A stretch of DNA of 7,174 nt from Oscillospiraceae bacterium. GTDB taxonomy: Bacteria > Bacillota > Clostridia > Oscillospirales > Ruminococcaceae. The position numbers and the translations under genes are program-made. A model generated the notes under the pieces. That model was given only the letters and a program-made list of their open reading frames with translations. It was not told the DNA's origin and made no database searches. Of this stretch, positions 5,074-7,174 are shown in pieces (positions within the stretch are counted from its first letter, which is position 1; every line of letters starts with the position of its first letter). The stretch is from contig JAFXOO010000298.1 in assembly GCA_017528675.1 (NCBI GenBank), positions 1-7,174 on the forward strand, read 5' to 3'.

Positions 5074-6411
5074 GTGAACATGCAGCGGGGCTATCGGGCA
5101 AAGCTCGATGACTATCTCGATACCAGTCTGCCGCTTCAGGTACGCATCCGGACGCAGGGCGGAGCGGTCTATGACACGGCGTGCTTCTGCGTGGACGCCG
5201 ACGAAATGCTCTCGGATGACCGGTACATGATCTTTTATAACCAGCTTGCCTCGCCGGCCGGTGAGATCACACTGACCAACCAGGGCGATGTCTCGCTTTA
5301 CAGCGTACAGCTCAAACAGCTCCCTGCGTTCATCCACAAGCTCGTGTTTACCGTCAGCATTGACGGTAATGGGCGCATGGGACAGATTCGCTCCCACACG
5401 GTCGAGATTTTACAGAACGGCGCTTCTGTTTTACAGATGGAGATGACCGGCAGGGATTTTCTGAACGAGCGTGCAATCATCAGCCTGGAAATCTATCAGA
5501 AATCCGTGTGGCGTGTCAATGCCGTGGCTCGTGGCTATAACGGCGGATTGTCCGATCTGCTTGCCCATTTCGGCGGCGAAGAAGCGGATGATTCTGTACC
5601 CGCACCGCAGCCTGCCCCCGCACCGCAGCCAGCTCCTGAACCGGTGCAGGACACGCCACGACTCCGGCAGGCATTATCGGAAGCTGGCAGCAGGCAGGGT
5701 CTGGAGGGATGTGTCAGGGAATTCACCGACAGGCTTTCCGTGCTGAGCGAGCGCAACCATATTGCCCTTGGCGCAACGGCAGCAAGGGTCGTGGCTGCAC
5801 TCGATTACAGCAGCTCCATGCGGCCGCTGTATGAGAACGGCACGATGCAGAACCTCATCAACCGGCTTGTTCCGCTTGGTCTGAATTTTGACGACAACGG
5901 CCTGATCGAACTGTTTCTGTTCCAGAATGATTTCCGCAGGCTGCCGGAGCTGACGGCGGAGAATTACGAAAACTATGTCAGCGAAGTGATCGGGCAGTCC
6001 GGCTATCCCATGGGCGGCACCTGCTATGCGCCGGTATTGCAGGCCATCACGGAGGGCAGTGCCATACGGACGGGCACCGCCTATGGCTTCGGCGGGTCGA
6101 AGGTCATTGCGCCGCCCATCGTGGGGGCTGACCGGCCGACCCTTGTGCTGTTCATCACAGACGGCGAAAACGAGGACCGTACACGTTCCGATCAGGTTAT
6201 CCGGCGCTCGGCGGAGCTGAATGTGTTTATTCAGTTCATCGGCATCGGGGACCGGCTGTTCTCCTATTTGCAGGAGGTCGATGAGCTTCCCGGACGGCGC
6301 TGTGATAATACGGGATTTTCCCGGATATCGGATCCGGCTGCGGTCAGCGACAGCGTTTTTTATGACAGTGTCCTGTCACAGTTCGCCTACTGGCTGCAAG
6401 GAAGGCTGTAA
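5074..6411 (+). CDS. TerF-like protein: degenerate TerD domain fused to a VWA domain
   Basis: The 445-residue protein joins an N-terminal TerD-like domain (about 1-167), a proline-rich linker (about 176-190, PAPQPA repeated) and a C-terminal von Willebrand A domain (about 238-445). This is the architecture I recall for TerF in ter operons. The TerD part keeps the fold signatures DDRYMIFYNQL (48-58) and VNAVARGYNGGLSDLLAHFG (148-167), but lacks GLGWD and DFDLDAS, and the GDN...GDDE calcium loop has shrunk to NQGDVS (69-74), so it probably binds no calcium and may act in TerD assembly. The VWA domain has a full MIDAS metal site: D244-x-S246-x-S248, T316 and D363, fit for Mg2+-dependent protein binding. 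No signal peptide or membrane segment is seen, so it should be cytosolic. The GTG start is chosen from the RBS. It follows two hairpins after the second TerD gene and uses many CGG and AGG arginine codons, unlike the first two operon genes, suggesting lower expression. Confidence 0.87.
   Translation: MNMQRGYRAKLDDYLDTSLPLQVRIRTQGGAVYDTACFCVDADEMLSDDRYMIFYNQLASPAGEITLTNQGDVSLYSVQLKQLPAFIHKLVFTVSIDGNGRMGQIRSHTVEILQNGASVLQMEMTGRDFLNERAIISLEIYQKSVWRVNAVARGYNGGLSDLLAHFGGEEADDSVPAPQPAPAPQPAPEPVQDTPRLRQALSEAGSRQGLEGCVREFTDRLSVLSERNHIALGATAARVVAALDYSSSMRPLYENGTMQNLINRLVPLGLNFDDNGLIELFLFQNDFRRLPELTAENYENYVSEVIGQSGYPMGGTCYAPVLQAITEGSAIRTGTAYGFGGSKVIAPPIVGADRPTLVLFITDGENEDRTRSDQVIRRSAELNVFIQFIGIGDRLFSYLQEVDELPGRRCDNTGFSRISDPAAVSDSVFYDSVLSQFAYWLQGRL
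5599..5630 (+). repeat. 18-bp tandem repeat in the proline-rich linker
   Basis: CCCGCACCGCAGCC occurs at 5599-5612 and again at 5617-5630, with an 18-bp period. It encodes two PAPQPA units in the linker between the TerD-like and VWA domains. The period is a multiple of three, so copy-number change would alter linker length without a frameshift. Confidence 0.7.
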
Positions 6412-6463
6412 CAGCTCAGCTTCTTTGCTGTCCGTAATCAAATCATTTAAAACGAGGTGCTTT

Positions 6464-7174
6464 ATGGTAAGAATCTGGATGAACCATTGGTTCAGTACGG
6501 CGTACAACATCATTGAAATGCTCCGGCAGGACGAGCCGGACTTCTATGTCATCGGCACAAACGAATCACCCTATGCAGGCTATCGTGTAAAATGCGATGA
6601 ATTCTATACGGAGCCTTCGCTGAGTGAGGAGGACTACGTCCGCTTTGCACTGGATTTCTGCAAGACACATGAGATCAACGTCTTCATGCCCCGCCGCCGG
6701 CTCATGGCTATCAGCCGTCATAAGGCGGAGTTCGAGGCGCTCGGCGTGAAGGTCATGATCGACGACTATGCGCTGGTCGAGCTGCTCAACTGCAAAACAC
6801 GGGCTTATCAGGCGCTTGCCGACAGCGGACTGCCCATTCCGGAGTATGAAATTGTGACCAATGCGGCTGCGTTCCGGGCGGCTTATGAGCGGCTGTCTGC
6901 GAGCTATCAGCAAGTCTGCTTCAAATTTGAGCGGGACGAGGGCGGCAAGAGCTACCGGCTGATCGACAACACCCGCAAGGGCTATACCGCACTGTTCAAG
7001 AAGCAGAGCACCCGCATGACATTTGAGGATGCCTATGCGGCATTGCAGGAGGTTGAGAGCTTCCCGCCGATGATTCTGATGCCCTATCTGCCGGATGATG
7101 AGATCAGCGCCGACTGCCTGAACACAGCCAGCGGCCTGATCGTACTGCCCCGTATCAAGAACCCGACCCGTGTC
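6464..7174 (+). CDS. ATP-grasp family enzyme, 3'-truncated by the window edge
   Basis: The frame opens with ATG at 6464 and stays open for 237 codons to the last base of the window, so the C-terminus is missing. The N-terminal part (about 1-105) looks like the Rossmann-like pre-ATP-grasp domain. It is followed by the ATP-grasp lid start CKTRAYQALADSGLPIPEYE (110-129), the KFERDEGGKS segment (154-163) that fits the nucleotide lysine and glycine-rich loop, and MPYLPDDEISADCL (206-219), which corresponds to the family's E-[YF]-LPG-x-E-x-SVD motif in an unusual form. Such enzymes form an acyl-phosphate with ATP and ligate it to an amine or thiol; the substrate here is unknown. ATP-grasp genes belong to the biosynthetic module that comparative genomics connects with ter systems (established), so this gene is probably part of the same pathway (inference). 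It starts 52 nt after the TerF-like stop with a modest GAGG RBS (6454-6457, 6-nt spacing) and no terminator between. Confidence 0.82.
   Translation, partial: MVRIWMNHWFSTAYNIIEMLRQDEPDFYVIGTNESPYAGYRVKCDEFYTEPSLSEEDYVRFALDFCKTHEINVFMPRRRLMAISRHKAEFEALGVKVMIDDYALVELLNCKTRAYQALADSGLPIPEYEIVTNAAAFRAAYERLSASYQQVCFKFERDEGGKSYRLIDNTRKGYTALFKKQSTRMTFEDAYAALQEVESFPPMILMPYLPDDEISADCLNTASGLIVLPRIKNPTRV

Noticed and set aside
6411..6431. Weak hairpin ACAGC/GCTGT after the TerF-like stop codon
   Set aside because: The stem is only 5 bp with an 11-nt loop and no T-run, so it is not a credible terminator.
1..7174. Mobile element, CRISPR array, tRNA or rRNA
   Set aside because: No transposase or integrase, regularly spaced repeats, terminal inverted repeats, cloverleaf or rRNA-like stretch was recognised on either strand.

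Overview
The window looks like a chromosomal segment of a Clostridia-type Firmicute, possibly Ruminococcaceae/Oscillospiraceae. This is inferred from the strong AGGAGG-type ribosome binding sites, a perfect sigma-A promoter, compact U-tailed terminators, the style of the NAD synthetase and calcium ATPase, and moderate GC. No 16S or other species marker is present. All real genes lie on the + strand.

Layout. (1) Positions 1-698 hold the 3' part of an NAD+ synthetase gene, closed by an intrinsic terminator (723-756). (2) Positions 757-1029 are a regulatory region with no gene: an operator-like dyad (826-846), a possible upstream promoter (799-827), a perfect TTGACA-17-TATAAT promoter (897-925) and a leader of about 100 nt with small repeats. 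(3) Positions 1030-4925 carry a PMCA-type (type IIB) calcium P-type ATPase followed by two TerD-family proteins, each with a strong RBS. (4) Positions 4926-5073 contain two successive terminator-like hairpins. (5) Positions 5074-6411 encode a TerF-like protein, with a degenerate TerD domain, a proline-rich linker and a VWA domain with a complete MIDAS motif. (6) From 6464 to the window edge runs the first 237 codons of an ATP-grasp enzyme.

How the genes fit together. The ATPase, TerD, TerD, TerF-like and ATP-grasp genes are co-directional and look like a chemical-stress 'ter' system. TerD proteins are known calcium binders, and ATP-grasp enzymes are part of the biosynthetic module that comparative genomics has linked to ter genes. 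Here a calcium export pump opens the operon; no TerC or TelA is visible. A plausible reading (inference) is that calcium export, cytosolic calcium-binding TerD proteins and a VWA scaffold work with a small-molecule biosynthetic enzyme. Arginine codon use and the hairpins at 4946-5036 suggest that the pump and first TerD are made in larger amounts than the TerF-like and ATP-grasp proteins. The operon continues beyond the window.
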